The notes under the pieces are model-generated. The model ran no database searches and had not been told where the DNA came from. It saw nothing but the letters and a program-made list of their open reading frames with translations. Positions 9,410-18,903 of a DNA stretch of 64,000 nt are shown here, piece after piece. This stretch comes from Sphingomonadales bacterium. GTDB lineage: Bacteria; Pseudomonadota; Alphaproteobacteria; Sphingomonadales; Sphingomonadaceae. The stretch is from contig JAGWUH010000001.1 of NCBI GenBank assembly GCA_028868535.1, positions 62,001 through 126,000 of the forward strand, read 5' to 3'. Position 1 is the stretch's first letter. Each line of letters begins with the position of its first letter. The position numbers and the translations under genes are program-made.

Positions 9410-10354
9410 CCGGTTTTGAAGCTGCCGTCCCGCGCGAATCCGCCGCAACACCTCGTCCCAGAACAGTTGCGTCGCGGTATCGCGCGCCGGCTCGGACCGG
9501 GCGAGCAGGAAGATGTCGTACGACGGCTCGAAATCCTTGTGCAGCATCGCCCAGAGACGGCCTTTCGCCACTTCCCCCTCGGCCGCCAGAATCGGCAGGA
9601 AGCCGATGCCGACGCCATGAACGATCAGCCGGCGGGCCTCGTTGATGTCCTCGGCCAGGCCGCTGACCCGGGTGCCGAGCCGATAGCGCCGGCGCAGGTT
9701 GGTGATCTGTTCGATCTCGTCATCGCCGGTCAGCACGAAACCGTCGTCCTTAAGATCGCCGAGCCGGCTGACGTGGTAGCCGAACATCGGATGGTTGCGC
9801 GAACAGTAGAGCTGCTGGCGTTCGACCAGCATCGGCTCGTAGACCAGGGTGCCGCGCACGGTGCTGTCATAGCCGACGCCGATCTCCACCTCGCCCCGCT
9901 CCAGCGCGTCGAGCACCTGTCGCCACGGCGAGACGCGGATCTCGATGTGGATGGCCGGATTGCGGCGATGGAAGCTGGCGATCGCCTCGTCGAACTCGGT
10001 GGAGACGAGCCCCGAGACGATCTGGATACGGACGATGCCCTCGACGCGCTTGGTCGCCTGCGCGACCTGGTGCGGCATCATGCGCGCCGCCTCCAGCATG
10101 TCCTCGCACAGCGCCATCATTGCCTTGCCGGCGGCGGTCATCTCCACGCCGCTGGCGGAGCGATGCAGCAGGGTGGTGCCGACGTGTTCCTCCAGCCGCT
10201 TGAGCGCCGCGCTGATGCTGGGCTGCTGGCGATTGAGCTGCCGCGCGGCCGCGCCGATCCCGCCCGCCCGGACGATGTCCACGAACGTGCGCATGAGGTT
10301 CCAGTCCACCCGGCTGGCGAAGCGCTTGTCGGTGAGCGGGGTACGGTCGGTCAT
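9404..10354 (-). CDS. LysR-family transcriptional regulator
   Basis: A 316-residue regulator with an N-terminal winged helix-turn-helix (about residues 14-75: WNLMRTFVDIVRAGGIGAAA...QPSISAALKRLEEHVG) and a periplasmic-binding-protein-like effector domain. The start at 10354 gives the usual short lead before the helix-turn-helix; an in-frame ATG at 10405 would add 17 residues and cannot be excluded. It is divergent from the 2-oxoglutarate oxygenase gene. Inverted repeats of the CATAG-N7-YTATG type occur in its own promoter, in the promoter of the sterol desaturase operon that follows it, and upstream of the second desaturase. It is therefore the likely regulator of all three units. Confidence 0.9.
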   Translation of the reverse strand: MTDRTPLTDKRFASRVDWNLMRTFVDIVRAGGIGAAARQLNRQQPSISAALKRLEEHVGTTLLHRSASGVEMTAAGKAMMALCEDMLEAARMMPHQVAQATKRVEGIVRIQIVSGLVSTEFDEAIASFHRRNPAIHIEIRVSPWRQVLDALERGEVEIGVGYDSTVRGTLVYEPMLVERQQLYCSRNHPMFGYHVSRLGDLKDDGFVLTGDDEIEQITNLRRRYRLGTRVSGLAEDINEARRLIVHGVGIGFLPILAAEGEVAKGRLWAMLHKDFEPSYDIFLLARSEPARDTATQLFWDEVLRRIRAGRQLQNRT

Positions 10355-10402
10355 GCCAAGGTCCGGATCAGGGCCGCGCGAATCCGCGGCGCGGAAGCCG
10401 AT

Positions 10403-10429
10403 CATAGATCAGATTTATGAAAATCATAG
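10403..10429. promoter_or_regulatory. Candidate LysR operator, site b, with an extra half-site
   Basis: CATAG-ATCAGAT-TTATG at 10403-10419, followed by a further CATAG half-site at 10425-10429, lies in the divergent region between the LysR gene (48 bp away) and the oxygenase gene (57 bp away). A main site plus an adjacent half-site is usual for LysR-type autoregulation with activation of the divergent gene. Confidence 0.65.
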
Positions 10430-10476
10430 GATTGTGCCCACTTCCGCTATGACCTGCGACGACGCCATGAAAGGCG

Positions 10477-11457
10477 ATGACCTCGCGCCCGGACCTCCCG
10501 ATCGTCGACATCACCGGCCTCGCCAGCGCGCGGTCGGAGGACCGGCTGGCGGTCGCCCGGGCGCTGGACCGTGCCTGCGCCGGTTCCGGCTTCCTCTACA
10601 TTCAGGGCGAGCCGTTGCGGAACGTGCCATTCGCGCGGCTGTGGGCGCGGGCCAAGGCCTACTTCGCGCTCGACCACGCCGCGAAGATGCGCAGCTACAT
10701 CGGGCTTTCGGAAAACCACAGCGGCTACGTGCCCGAGGGCGAGGAACAATTCGACGAGGGGACGCACGATCGCAAGGAAGCCTACGACATCGGCTGCGAG
10801 TATCCGTTCGCGCACGGGCGTCGTCCGTTGCTGGGTCCGAACCTCTGGCCGGACATGCCCGGCTTTCGCGAAGACGTGCTCGCCTACTACGAGGCGGTGG
10901 CCGCCATCGGCCGCCAGCTGTTCGGCGGCTTTGCTCTGGCATTGGGATTGCGCGAAGATCATTTCGAGGGCTGCCTGAAGCACCCGCCGAGCCAGCTGCG
11001 GCTGATCCACTATCCCCACCAGCCCGAGGCCGAAGACCGCGAGGGCATCGGTGCGCATACTGATTACGAATGCTTCACGCTGTTGTTCGCGACCGCGCCG
11101 GGCCTCCAGGTGCAGGACAGCAAGGGCGCGTGGATCGACGTGCCGCTGCTCGATGGCACGCTGATCGTCAACATCGGCGACATGATGGAGGTGCTTTCGG
11201 ATGGCCGTTACCGCGCGACCCGCCACCGGGTGCGCAAGGTGGCGCAGGAACGCTATTCGTTCCCGCTGTTCCATGCCTGCGACTATGATCACGTGATCGC
11301 GCCGGTCGTGCCCGCCAGGCCGGGGCGGCCGCCGTGCTATGCCCCGATCGCGAGCGGCGAGCATCTCTTTCGCCAGACCGCGCGGACCTTCGCCTATCTC
11401 AAGCGGCGCGGCGCCGGCGTGGACGCCGCGTCGCCGCCCCGGCCGGCGGCACCGTGA
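10477..11457 (+). CDS. 2-oxoglutarate/Fe(II)-dependent oxygenase, isopenicillin-N-synthase type
   Basis: Cytosolic non-haem iron oxygenase of 326 residues. An N-terminal DIOX_N region (PIVDITGL...GSGFLYIQG) is followed by a double-stranded beta-helix core with the iron ligands H-x-D in GAHTDYE and the distal His in ATRHRV, and the 2-oxoglutarate-binding R-x-S in ERYSFPLF. It would hydroxylate a small molecule using 2-oxoglutarate and O2; the substrate is unknown. It is divergent from the LysR gene, with an operator in between, and its stop overlaps the GTG start of the next gene (GTGA). Confidence 0.88.
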   Translation: MTSRPDLPIVDITGLASARSEDRLAVARALDRACAGSGFLYIQGEPLRNVPFARLWARAKAYFALDHAAKMRSYIGLSENHSGYVPEGEEQFDEGTHDRKEAYDIGCEYPFAHGRRPLLGPNLWPDMPGFREDVLAYYEAVAAIGRQLFGGFALALGLREDHFEGCLKHPPSQLRLIHYPHQPEAEDREGIGAHTDYECFTLLFATAPGLQVQDSKGAWIDVPLLDGTLIVNIGDMMEVLSDGRYRATRHRVRKVAQERYSFPLFHACDYDHVIAPVVPARPGRPPCYAPIASGEHLFRQTARTFAYLKRRGAGVDAASPPRPAAP

Positions 11458-12263
11458 ACCTCGCCGAGCTGTGCGCCGCGCTGCCGGAGACGCGGGGCAA
11501 GCCGCCGGGCCTGCCGGGCCGGCTGCTGGGCGCCTTCCGGCGCAAGAGCATCACTTTCTGCACCGGCGTCACCGACGAGAGGACCGCCGTGTTCTGGTTC
11601 CAGTCGCACACCTTCACCATCGACCTGCGCCTGCCCGACGGTGCCGCGACCGCCGTGGCCGAGCGCCAGGGCTGGATCGGCGACACCGTGTGGGACAGGC
11701 GGAAGCGCGAAATGTCCTGGAACGTGATCCGCAGTTGCCAGGCGCGAAACCAGTGGCCGGAGCCGGCACGCTTCCGCTTCATCGGCAACAGCGTGCTCGA
11801 ATTTGCCCCGTCCGGCGCCTATGTCGAGGACTGGCGACGCCAGGCCGGCGACGGCCCGCTGCTCGGGCTGCGGCTGCTGGAAGGTGGAAGCCGGCCATCG
11901 GCGCCGATGCACCCCATGGTGGGCGGACTGATCCTGGCGGGCGGGCGAATGGCCTGGGCCTGCGGTCGCCCCGCCGGGCCGTTCGAGGTGTCGGTGGCCA
12001 CCGACGGCCGCCGGATCGATCACACCACGCGCCCGGACCGGCACGGCCAGCCCCTGCCGGGCGGCCACTTCGAAATCGCCGGCGACGGGACCGTGACGCT
12101 GGAACGCAGCGATGGCAACGGCCCCGCCCGCTTGCGCTTCGCGGTCGACGCCTGCCTGAAGCGGCAACCCTGCACCGGGGAGACACGGACGACCCGCGCC
12201 GCCCGGGAATGGCTCGACCGCGAACGAGGCCATCTCGCGCGGCACGCCGTCGTCATTGCCTGA
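11454..12263 (+). CDS. Conserved protein of unknown function
   Basis: A 269-residue soluble protein with no signal peptide or membrane segment. I do not recognise a named family. The sequence alternates short hydrophobic strands with glycine turns (TAVFWFQSHTFTIDLRLPDG, GWIGDTVWD, RFIGNSVLEFAPSGAYVEDW), which suggests a beta-barrel or lipocalin-like fold that could bind a hydrophobic ligand. The GTG start at 11454 overlaps the oxygenase stop, so the two proteins are co-translated and may act on the same compound. Confidence 0.65.
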   Translation: MNLAELCAALPETRGKPPGLPGRLLGAFRRKSITFCTGVTDERTAVFWFQSHTFTIDLRLPDGAATAVAERQGWIGDTVWDRRKREMSWNVIRSCQARNQWPEPARFRFIGNSVLEFAPSGAYVEDWRRQAGDGPLLGLRLLEGGSRPSAPMHPMVGGLILAGGRMAWACGRPAGPFEVSVATDGRRIDHTTRPDRHGQPLPGGHFEIAGDGTVTLERSDGNGPARLRFAVDACLKRQPCTGETRTTRAAREWLDRERGHLARHAVVIA

Positions 12264-12264
12264 C

Positions 12265-12286
12265 CGGCCGCGCCAAAGCGCGGCCG
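12265..12286. terminator. Bidirectional hairpin
   Basis: Perfect 9-bp inverted repeat CGGCCGCGC / GCGCGGCCG with a CAAA loop, directly between two convergent genes ending at 12263 and 12294. There is no T-tract. Confidence 0.55.
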
Positions 12287-12293
12287 TCGGCCA

Positions 12294-12917
12294 TCAAGCC
12301 GCCATCAACCGCTTGCGGAACAGCGACTTCACGAGCCGGTCCTCGAGGATGCGGCCGACCAGGTAGAGCGCGGCGAAGATTCCCGCAAAGACATAGGCCG
12401 GGGTCGGCGAATGCTTCTTCTTCCCCTTGTCCTCGGACTTGTCGGCGTCCTTCTTCTCCGGGGCGGGCGCGCCCAGCCACTTGTCGATCGGATTCATCGG
12501 CACGTCCGCCTTCTTGGCCTGCTTGTCGGCCGCCTTGCCCGCGCCCGGCTTCGCCGAAGCCGCGGCAGCCGGCTTGTCGAACTTGGCCAGGGCGATGTTC
12601 AACTGCGCAAAGCCGAGGAACAGCAGCGGTGCCAGGAAGCACAGCAGCAAGGACCGGCTGATCAGGTGATAATGCAGGACCGGTCCACCCGCCGCCTTCT
12701 CGACCTGCAGGACGCCGTTTTCGAACACCGCCATGCGGTCCTGCGCGGCGGGATCCTTCTTGCGGAACACCAGCCGGTCGCTCGTCCGCTCGTGGCTGGT
12801 GCCGGTGGTGTGGAACAGCGGATCGAGCCGGTCGAAGGCGTCCGCCGGCGACATCTGCGGCGAGAGCGCCAGGCTCCCCCGAACGTGCCAGATCCAGTCG
12901 ATGAAGCGCGTGTTCAC
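12294..12917 (-). CDS. Membrane-anchored protein of unknown function
   Basis: A 207-residue protein with two predicted membrane segments (about residues 86-110, LLLCFLAPLLFLGFAQLNIA, and 172-188, AYVFAGIFAALYLVGRIL) flanking a charged, lysine/alanine-rich loop of about 60 residues. I do not recognise a family. The start is GTG 12917, with an AGGA site 8 nt upstream. It follows the second sterol desaturase by 46 bp on the same strand and probably belongs to that operon. Confidence 0.6.
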   Translation of the reverse strand: MNTRFIDWIWHVRGSLALSPQMSPADAFDRLDPLFHTTGTSHERTSDRLVFRKKDPAAQDRMAVFENGVLQVEKAAGGPVLHYHLISRSLLLCFLAPLLFLGFAQLNIALAKFDKPAAAASAKPGAGKAADKQAKKADVPMNPIDKWLGAPAPEKKDADKSEDKGKKKHSPTPAYVFAGIFAALYLVGRILEDRLVKSLFRKRLMAA

Positions 12918-12963
12918 AGGGTGTCCTTTCGCAAGAGCTGCTGCCTGGCGGGCAGGCCGATCA

Positions 12964-13947
12964 TCACTCGGCCGGGATCGCCGCGGGCTGGCGGGCGAGG
13001 CGTTCCCGCGTCGTGCGCCATGCCTCGGTGAACGGATAGGTCATCTGCTCGCGGATCGACATCCGGCGGCCGCCTTCCATGCCGAGCAGCTCGGCCTCAC
13101 CGTCGACGCAAGTGCCGAACATGCGATCGATGAAGATGAAGGTGCCCGAATAGTTGGAGCGCGTCGCCTCGTAGTCCAGCGAGTGGTGCAGGCTGTGATG
13201 CTCGGTGGTGTTGAAGACATAGCGCCACCAGCGCGGCGAGTTGAACCGCACGTTGATGTGCTGGTAGGTCGATACCGCCATGCCGAACGTGCCGGCGATC
13301 AGCGCGGCGCGCGGCAGGAAATCGAAGAAGCCGCCGATGCCGAGGCCGATCAGGAAGATTTCGACCGGGTTGCCGACCGCGCCCTTGTTGATGTTCAACT
13401 GGGTGATGAAGTGGTGCACCGAGTGGGTCAGCCACAACGGGTACCAGTTGTGCATCCCGCGGTGCATCCAGTACTGGCCGAAATCGAAGATGAACGCGAT
13501 CAGGAACGCCTGCACCAGCAACGGCAGTCCGACGAACCAGTTCAGCTTGTCCCAATGGAACGACTGCTGGATCGCGGTGATCATCGCATCGCTGCCGATG
13601 AACCCCGACACCATCCGCACCATGGTATAGCCGAGCCCGACGTAGAACATGTCGGTCGCCAGCTCCTTCCAGGTCAGCCGCCAGCTGTCGTAGCGCGGGT
13701 TGACCCATTCGAGCGCGAGCAGCAGCACCTTGAAGCCGATGCCGATGCCGATCGCGGTCGAAGCCTTGGCGATGGAATTGGGCGCGTAGTACCAGAAGGC
13801 GATCAACCCGAGCAGGACCGCGGGCTGGAACCAGGTGAAGAAGGCGCGCTTGAAAGCGCCGCCCTCAACCTGGGGGATGTTCTCCCAGCCGATGGTGACG
13901 GGCGCATCCGCACCGATCACCCTGTTCCCTACGCGAACTCCGTCCAT
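12964..13947 (-). CDS. Sterol desaturase / fatty acid hydroxylase family protein (paralog 2)
   Basis: Membrane di-iron oxygenase of 327 residues with the histidine clusters HRGMH, HSVHH and EHHSLHH and several hydrophobic segments. It resembles the protein at 8387-9316 throughout its core (FGQYWMHR, NKGAVGNP, SLHHSLDYEATRSNYS). The start at 13947 is chosen for the GAGGG ribosome site about 10 nt upstream; an in-frame ATG at 14013 would add an arginine-rich stretch unlike the family. A CATAG-N7-CTATG operator lies 106 bp upstream, so both paralogs appear to answer to the same LysR regulator. Confidence 0.88.
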   Translation of the reverse strand: MDGVRVGNRVIGADAPVTIGWENIPQVEGGAFKRAFFTWFQPAVLLGLIAFWYYAPNSIAKASTAIGIGIGFKVLLLALEWVNPRYDSWRLTWKELATDMFYVGLGYTMVRMVSGFIGSDAMITAIQQSFHWDKLNWFVGLPLLVQAFLIAFIFDFGQYWMHRGMHNWYPLWLTHSVHHFITQLNINKGAVGNPVEIFLIGLGIGGFFDFLPRAALIAGTFGMAVSTYQHINVRFNSPRWWRYVFNTTEHHSLHHSLDYEATRSNYSGTFIFIDRMFGTCVDGEAELLGMEGGRRMSIREQMTYPFTEAWRTTRERLARQPAAIPAE

Positions 13948-14053
13948 TGCGTCTGTCCCTCGAAGCCTGCGGCGCCGCGCGGGCGGCCCCCAACGTCGGG
14001 ACAGGATGTGCAAGCAAGGGTCATAAGGGCAGACGGTGTTTGATGATGAAAGG

Positions 14054-14070
14054 CATAGATCAGAACTATG
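14054..14070. promoter_or_regulatory. Candidate LysR operator, site c
   Basis: CATAG-ATCAGAA-CTATG, sharing the first 11 bases (CATAGATCAGA) with the site at 10403. It lies in the gap between the molybdenum hydroxylase gene and the second sterol desaturase, 106 bp upstream of the latter's start. Confidence 0.68.
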
Positions 14071-14082
14071 CCCGCTCCGACG

Positions 14083-16268
14083 TCACGCAGTGAGGCTCAG
14101 CGGCAGGTTGCGCAGCCGCCGGCCCGTCGCCGCATGGACCGCGTTCGCCAGCGCGGGGATCACCGGTGGCAGCGACGGTTCGCCGAGCCCGGTCGGCGGA
14201 TAATCGCTCTGCACGAACGACACCGCGATCTCGCGCGGGGCGCCGTCGATGCGGATCAGCGGGAACTCGTGGAAGTTCTCCAGCCGGACCTCACCGTCCA
14301 CCTGTTCGACCTTCTGGCCGGCCAGCGCCTGGCCGATGCCCTCGATCACCGCCCCCTGCACCTGGTGCCGGGCATGAAGCGGATTGATGACCTGGCTGCC
14401 GATGTCGCCGACGGCCCAGACCTTGTCGACCCTGACCGTCGTCGGGTCGGTCATCGTCACGTCAACCACTTCGGCGAAATAGCCGCGGTGGCTGAAATAG
14501 AAGCCGAAGCCCCTTCCCCTGCCCGATCCCGGCGAGCCCGGGCGGCCGGTCCACCCCGCCAGCTCGCACACCGCGTCGATCACCCCGCGCGCGCGGCCGG
14601 TGTGCAGCACCGGCCGGCCCGGCTCGGCCGGCAGTTCGCGCGGCTCGCCGAGCAGCCGCCGCATCAACGTGGGCAGGTCCTGCCCGGCCGCTTCGGCCAC
14701 CTCGTCGAGGAACGACTGGAACACGAAAGCGAGCGCATTCGACATCGGCGCCCGCAGCCATCCGGTCGAAAGGTTGGTGGGCAGCATGCTGACGCCATAG
14801 TGGCAGTTCGGCACGACCGCCGCGGGAAACTCGTACTTGCCCATCTCCGCCGCGCGCACCGGCCTGCCGCCCGCGCCGAAGGTAACGAAATGGTCGCTCA
14901 GCGCCACCAGCTCGCCGCTCGCCGAAAGGCCGGCCTTGAACTTGTGCCAGCCCGCCGGGCGATAGTAATCGTGGCGCAGGTCGTCGGTCCGGTCGAACAG
15001 CAGCTTCACCGGGCGGCCGGGCATCGCCTTCGCCACCTGTCCGGCCATGACCATGTAGTCGTTCATCAACCGTCGGCCGAACCCGCCGCCGATGCGGGTC
15101 ATGTGGATGATCAAGGCTTCCGGCGGGATGCCCAGCATGGCCGCCGTGGACGCGCGGCCTTCGCCGGGGTTCTGCGTCGGCGCCCATACCTCCAGCTTGC
15201 CGTCCTGCCACAGCGCGGTGCAGTTCTGCGGTTCGAGCGTGCCATGGGCGAGGAACGGATAGGCATAGTCCGCCTCGACGACGTGCGCCGCTCCTGCCAG
15301 CGCCGCGGCAACATCGCCGGACCGGTACAGGTCGCTCTCCGGCGCCCCGGCAAGCCGCGCGGCCGCCGCGCTGGCATAGCCCGCGGTGGAATGGCCGCGC
15401 TGCGCCGCGTTGTCCCATTTCGGGACGACCAGCGCGCGCGCCTTGTTCGCCGTCCACCAGCTCCGGGCCACCACCGCCAGCGCATCGGGCTTGCCGGCCG
15501 GCCCCTGGCCGCTGCAGATCGGCACCACCGCCGCCACGCCCGGCTGCCTGAGCGCGCCCGTGGCGTCGTGGCCCGCCAGGATGCCGCCATGCGTCGGGCA
15601 CTTGATGACCGCCGCGTGGAGCATGCCCGGCAGTTCGGTATCGATGCCGAACAGCGGCTTGCCGCGCGCGATCGCCGGGGTATCCACGCCGGTCACCGGC
15701 TTGCCGATGATCGTGAACTGCGCCGGCTGCTTGAGCGGCACCTTGCCCGGATCCGGCGCCGCAATCGTCGCCACGCGCCGGGAAAAGGCGGCATAGGGTG
15801 CCTGCCGTCCGCTGGCGCCATGACGCACGACGCCCTTCGCCGTCGTCAGGCTGTCGGGCGATACGCCCCATTCCGCCGCGGCCGCGGCGAGGATCATCTG
15901 CCGCGCCGCCGCACCGACCTGGCGCATCGGCAGCCAGTTGGTGGGCGTGGCGGTGCTGCCGCCCGCATACTGGCGACCGAAGATCCGGTCGTCGGCGAGC
16001 GTGGGCTCGATCGTCAGCTGGTCCCAGCCGATGTCGAGTTCCTCGGCGATCAGCATCGGCAAGGTCGTGCGCATGCCCTGGCCGATCTCCGGGTTCTTGG
16101 CGCCGATGGTGAAGCGGTTGGCGGCGTCGATGCGGATGAAGGCGTTGATCGTCGTCTCCGCCGCCGGCGTTTCGGCAAGGGCCATCGCGGCGTCGAAGGT
16201 CAGGACCGCGCCGGCGGTGCAGCCGGCGACGAGGAAACCCCGGCGGTCGAGCGGCGGCAGGGCCGCGC

Positions 16269-16272
<4 letters not shown>
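14083..16272 (-). CDS. Molybdenum hydroxylase large subunit (isoquinoline 1-oxidoreductase / aldehyde dehydrogenase type)
   Basis: A 729-residue molybdopterin-binding subunit of the xanthine oxidase family. The N-terminus MSAALPPLDRRGFLVAG is a twin-arginine signal, so the enzyme works in the periplasm. Molybdopterin-contact motifs include MTRIGGGFGRR, and the catalytic glutamate is in GLGEPSLPP near the C-terminus. It oxidises an aldehyde or an N-heterocycle; the substrate cannot be read from the sequence. The start overlaps the small-subunit stop (ATGA), which rules out the long in-frame extension upstream. No cytochrome c third subunit is next to it, unlike many membrane-bound aldehyde dehydrogenases. 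Confidence 0.88.
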
Positions 16273-16748
<476 letters not shown>

Positions 16749-16910
16749 GGCGGCTCCCATGTTGCGTTGCAGCGAAATAGTGAGTTGCAGTCGCGACTTC
16801 GTCAAGAGCACATGCAACAGCTTTCAGCGCCCGGTTTTCGGGCGCCCGCGCCGCGACGGCGCGCGCCTGTCGCGGGTGGAACCGCATGCCGTTTCGACCG
16901 CTTGTGGCAT

Positions 16911-17198
16911 ATGCGAACGGAAGACTGCACCACGTTGCTCTGGGAAAGCTGGACGCTGGGAATCGAAGCCTGGGCGGTAATCGGCCTGCGCATGTCCGTG
17001 CTGGCCACGGGCGACCGGCGCGCGCAGGCCGAGGCGACACGAATGGTCGCCGAAAAGATCGACGCCGCCGCGCAACTGCAATGGCGGGCGCTGACCGGCC
17101 GACTCGGTGCCGATCCGCTGGCCGGCGCGCGCCAATCGATCGCCCACTATCGCCGGGCGATCCGGAAGAACCGGCGGCGGCTGGCGCGGCGCAGCTAG
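16911..17198 (+). CDS. Small helical protein, phasin-like
   Basis: A 95-residue protein made of amphipathic helices (TTLLWESWTLGIEAWAVIGLRMSVLA..., EATRMVAEKIDAAAQLQW), ending in an arginine-rich tail. Similar short proteins are common in sphingomonads and resemble phasins or antifreeze-like helix bundles; the exact role is unknown. It is divergent from the molybdenum hydroxylase operon. The start at 16911 has no strong ribosome site, so the exact N-terminus is uncertain. Confidence 0.55.
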   Translation: MRTEDCTTLLWESWTLGIEAWAVIGLRMSVLATGDRRAQAEATRMVAEKIDAAAQLQWRALTGRLGADPLAGARQSIAHYRRAIRKNRRRLARRS

Positions 17199-17214
17199 AG
17201 TTGCGTTTCGTGGC

Positions 17215-17814
17215 TCAACCTGCCTGGTCATCCTCCAGCCGCGCCGCGACGTGGCGGACCCGGCGATCGGGCACCAGCCACCACAGCGCGACCAGCGCGT
17301 AAGCGGCCGCGGCGGCCCAGGGAATGGCGAACGACAGGCCGATTCCGAGCAGGTAGAGCGGCGGCGAGAGCTTGCCTTTCCAGTCCGCGCCGATCGCCTG
17401 CCGCAACGCCGAATGCGCGCCCTGCGCCCGGATGATGGCGGCCTGCATGACCATCCACGCCAGCGAACAGGCCAGCAGGACCGCGCCGTACACCGCCATC
17501 GGCCAGGGCTGGAACCCGTGCTCCCCCATCCACGCCGTCGCCAGCGGGATCAGCGACAGCCAGAACAGCAGGTGGAAGTTGGCCCACATCACGCCGCCGC
17601 CGCCGACTTTCGGCGCCAGCGTGAAGAAGTGGTGATGGTTGTTCCAGTAGATCGCGACGTAGACGAAACTGAGCACATAACTGAGGAATTGCGGCAGCAA
17701 GGCCGCCAGCGCCGCCGAGTCATGGCCGGAAGGGGGCTTCATCTCCAGCACCATGATGGTGATGATGACGGCGATGACGCCGTCGGTAAGGGCTTTCAGG
17801 CGATCGGAGTTCAT
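17215..17814 (-). CDS. TMEM175-like (DUF1211) membrane protein
   Basis: A 199-residue membrane protein with about six hydrophobic segments. The N-terminal signature MNSDRLKALTDGVIAVIITI matches the R-F/L-x-A-F/L-x-D-G-V-x-A-I-x-I motif of the bacterial TMEM175 family, tetrameric potassium channels, and WNNHHHFF follows the second helix as in that family. The start at 17814 places this motif at the very N-terminus, as in homologues. Confidence 0.85.
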   Translation of the reverse strand: MNSDRLKALTDGVIAVIITIMVLEMKPPSGHDSAALAALLPQFLSYVLSFVYVAIYWNNHHHFFTLAPKVGGGGVMWANFHLLFWLSLIPLATAWMGEHGFQPWPMAVYGAVLLACSLAWMVMQAAIIRAQGAHSALRQAIGADWKGKLSPPLYLLGIGLSFAIPWAAAAAYALVALWWLVPDRRVRHVAARLEDDQAG

Positions 17815-17845
17815 CCGGCCACCATGCACGCCCGGGATCGCGCCG

Positions 17846-18892
17846 TCACTCGGTATAGCGCGCCCGCAGCCGGGCGATGTCTGCCGGCGTCAGGCCGATC
17901 TCGCGGCGCAGGTAACCGTCCGTCGACCCCCACTGCCGATCGATCTCGGCGAGCGCGAATTCGAGATAGGCACGGCCATCGGCGGTCTTCAGCGGACGCG
18001 GCTCGCGCGCGGCCGGATCGTCCTGGAAGCGACCGAACATCTCCGCCACCGGGTTGCCCGCATACCGCGTCAGGTCGAGGTGGGGCATCTCGAACGCGGG
18101 GCGGCGATAGCGCGTCGAGAGATGATAGTCGGCCAGGATCGTCTCGCGCGGGGTGCCCAGCGCGCCCAGCACCATCGCGGTGACGAAGCCGGTGCGATCC
18201 TGCCCGGCGGAGCAGTTGTAGGCCAGAGGCTGGTCGCCTTGCAGCAGCCGCGCGAAGATCTGCCGCAGTTGCGGCGCCATCATCGTCGGCAGACGGCGAT
18301 AGGTCGCCTCCATTCCCGCGCCGGCATCGAGGCCCGCGAACGAATAGCCGACCGCGACGTAGGCCACGCCGTCGATCCGCGTCGGCGCCAGCACGCGCTC
18401 TTCGTCCGATCGCAGATCGACCATCGTGGCGAGGTGGAGCGACCGGATCCGCGCCACGTCCCCGGCGGTGAGCAACGGCGTGCCGCCGGACCGGTAGATC
18501 ATCCCCCAGCGGACCAGCCTGCCCCCGGCAGCCGGATAACCACCTATGTCGCGGAAGTTGGAGCCGGCCTCCAGCGGCAACATCCGCTCGGCTACCCGGG
18601 TCACTTCGCCGGTGCGGCTGTTGCGGAGCAGGAAGTAGGGTCTCGCATCGCCGGGCACGGCGGTTTCGAAGCGTCCGTCCCTGTCCTGGCGCACCAGCCG
18701 GTGCGCCTGCGCAATTCCAGCGCCGGGGCGGTCGGCCGCCAACACGTCGACCGGATCGGACGACGTCCAGCGGATCGTCAGCCGATCCGGCGCCTGCCGC
18801 TCCACCACCGCCGCCGCGGGAGGGGCGGCGTGGACCGCCCCTGCGCACGGCGCCAGCAGCGACGCGACCAGGACTGCACAGACGCGTGCCAT
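17846..18892 (-). CDS. Secreted tyrosine-protein phosphatase (Y_phosphatase3 type)
   Basis: A 348-residue exported phosphatase. After the signal peptide (MARVCAVLVASLLAPCAGAVHA) there is a beta-rich domain of about 90 residues, then the phosphatase domain with FRDIGGYPA, the DLRSDEER segment and the P-loop NCSAGQDRTG (Cys-x5-Arg). It would dephosphorylate tyrosine or phosphoinositide-type substrates in the periplasm or outside the cell. The start at 18892 has a GAGGAG site. It lies 11 bp after the TonB receptor gene on the same strand, so receptor and phosphatase probably handle a phosphorylated nutrient together (inference). Confidence 0.87.
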   Translation of the reverse strand: MARVCAVLVASLLAPCAGAVHAAPPAAAVVERQAPDRLTIRWTSSDPVDVLAADRPGAGIAQAHRLVRQDRDGRFETAVPGDARPYFLLRNSRTGEVTRVAERMLPLEAGSNFRDIGGYPAAGGRLVRWGMIYRSGGTPLLTAGDVARIRSLHLATMVDLRSDEERVLAPTRIDGVAYVAVGYSFAGLDAGAGMEATYRRLPTMMAPQLRQIFARLLQGDQPLAYNCSAGQDRTGFVTAMVLGALGTPRETILADYHLSTRYRRPAFEMPHLDLTRYAGNPVAEMFGRFQDDPAAREPRPLKTADGRAYLEFALAEIDRQWGSTDGYLRREIGLTPADIARLRARYTE

Positions 18893-18903
18893 GGCCTTGC
18901 TCC

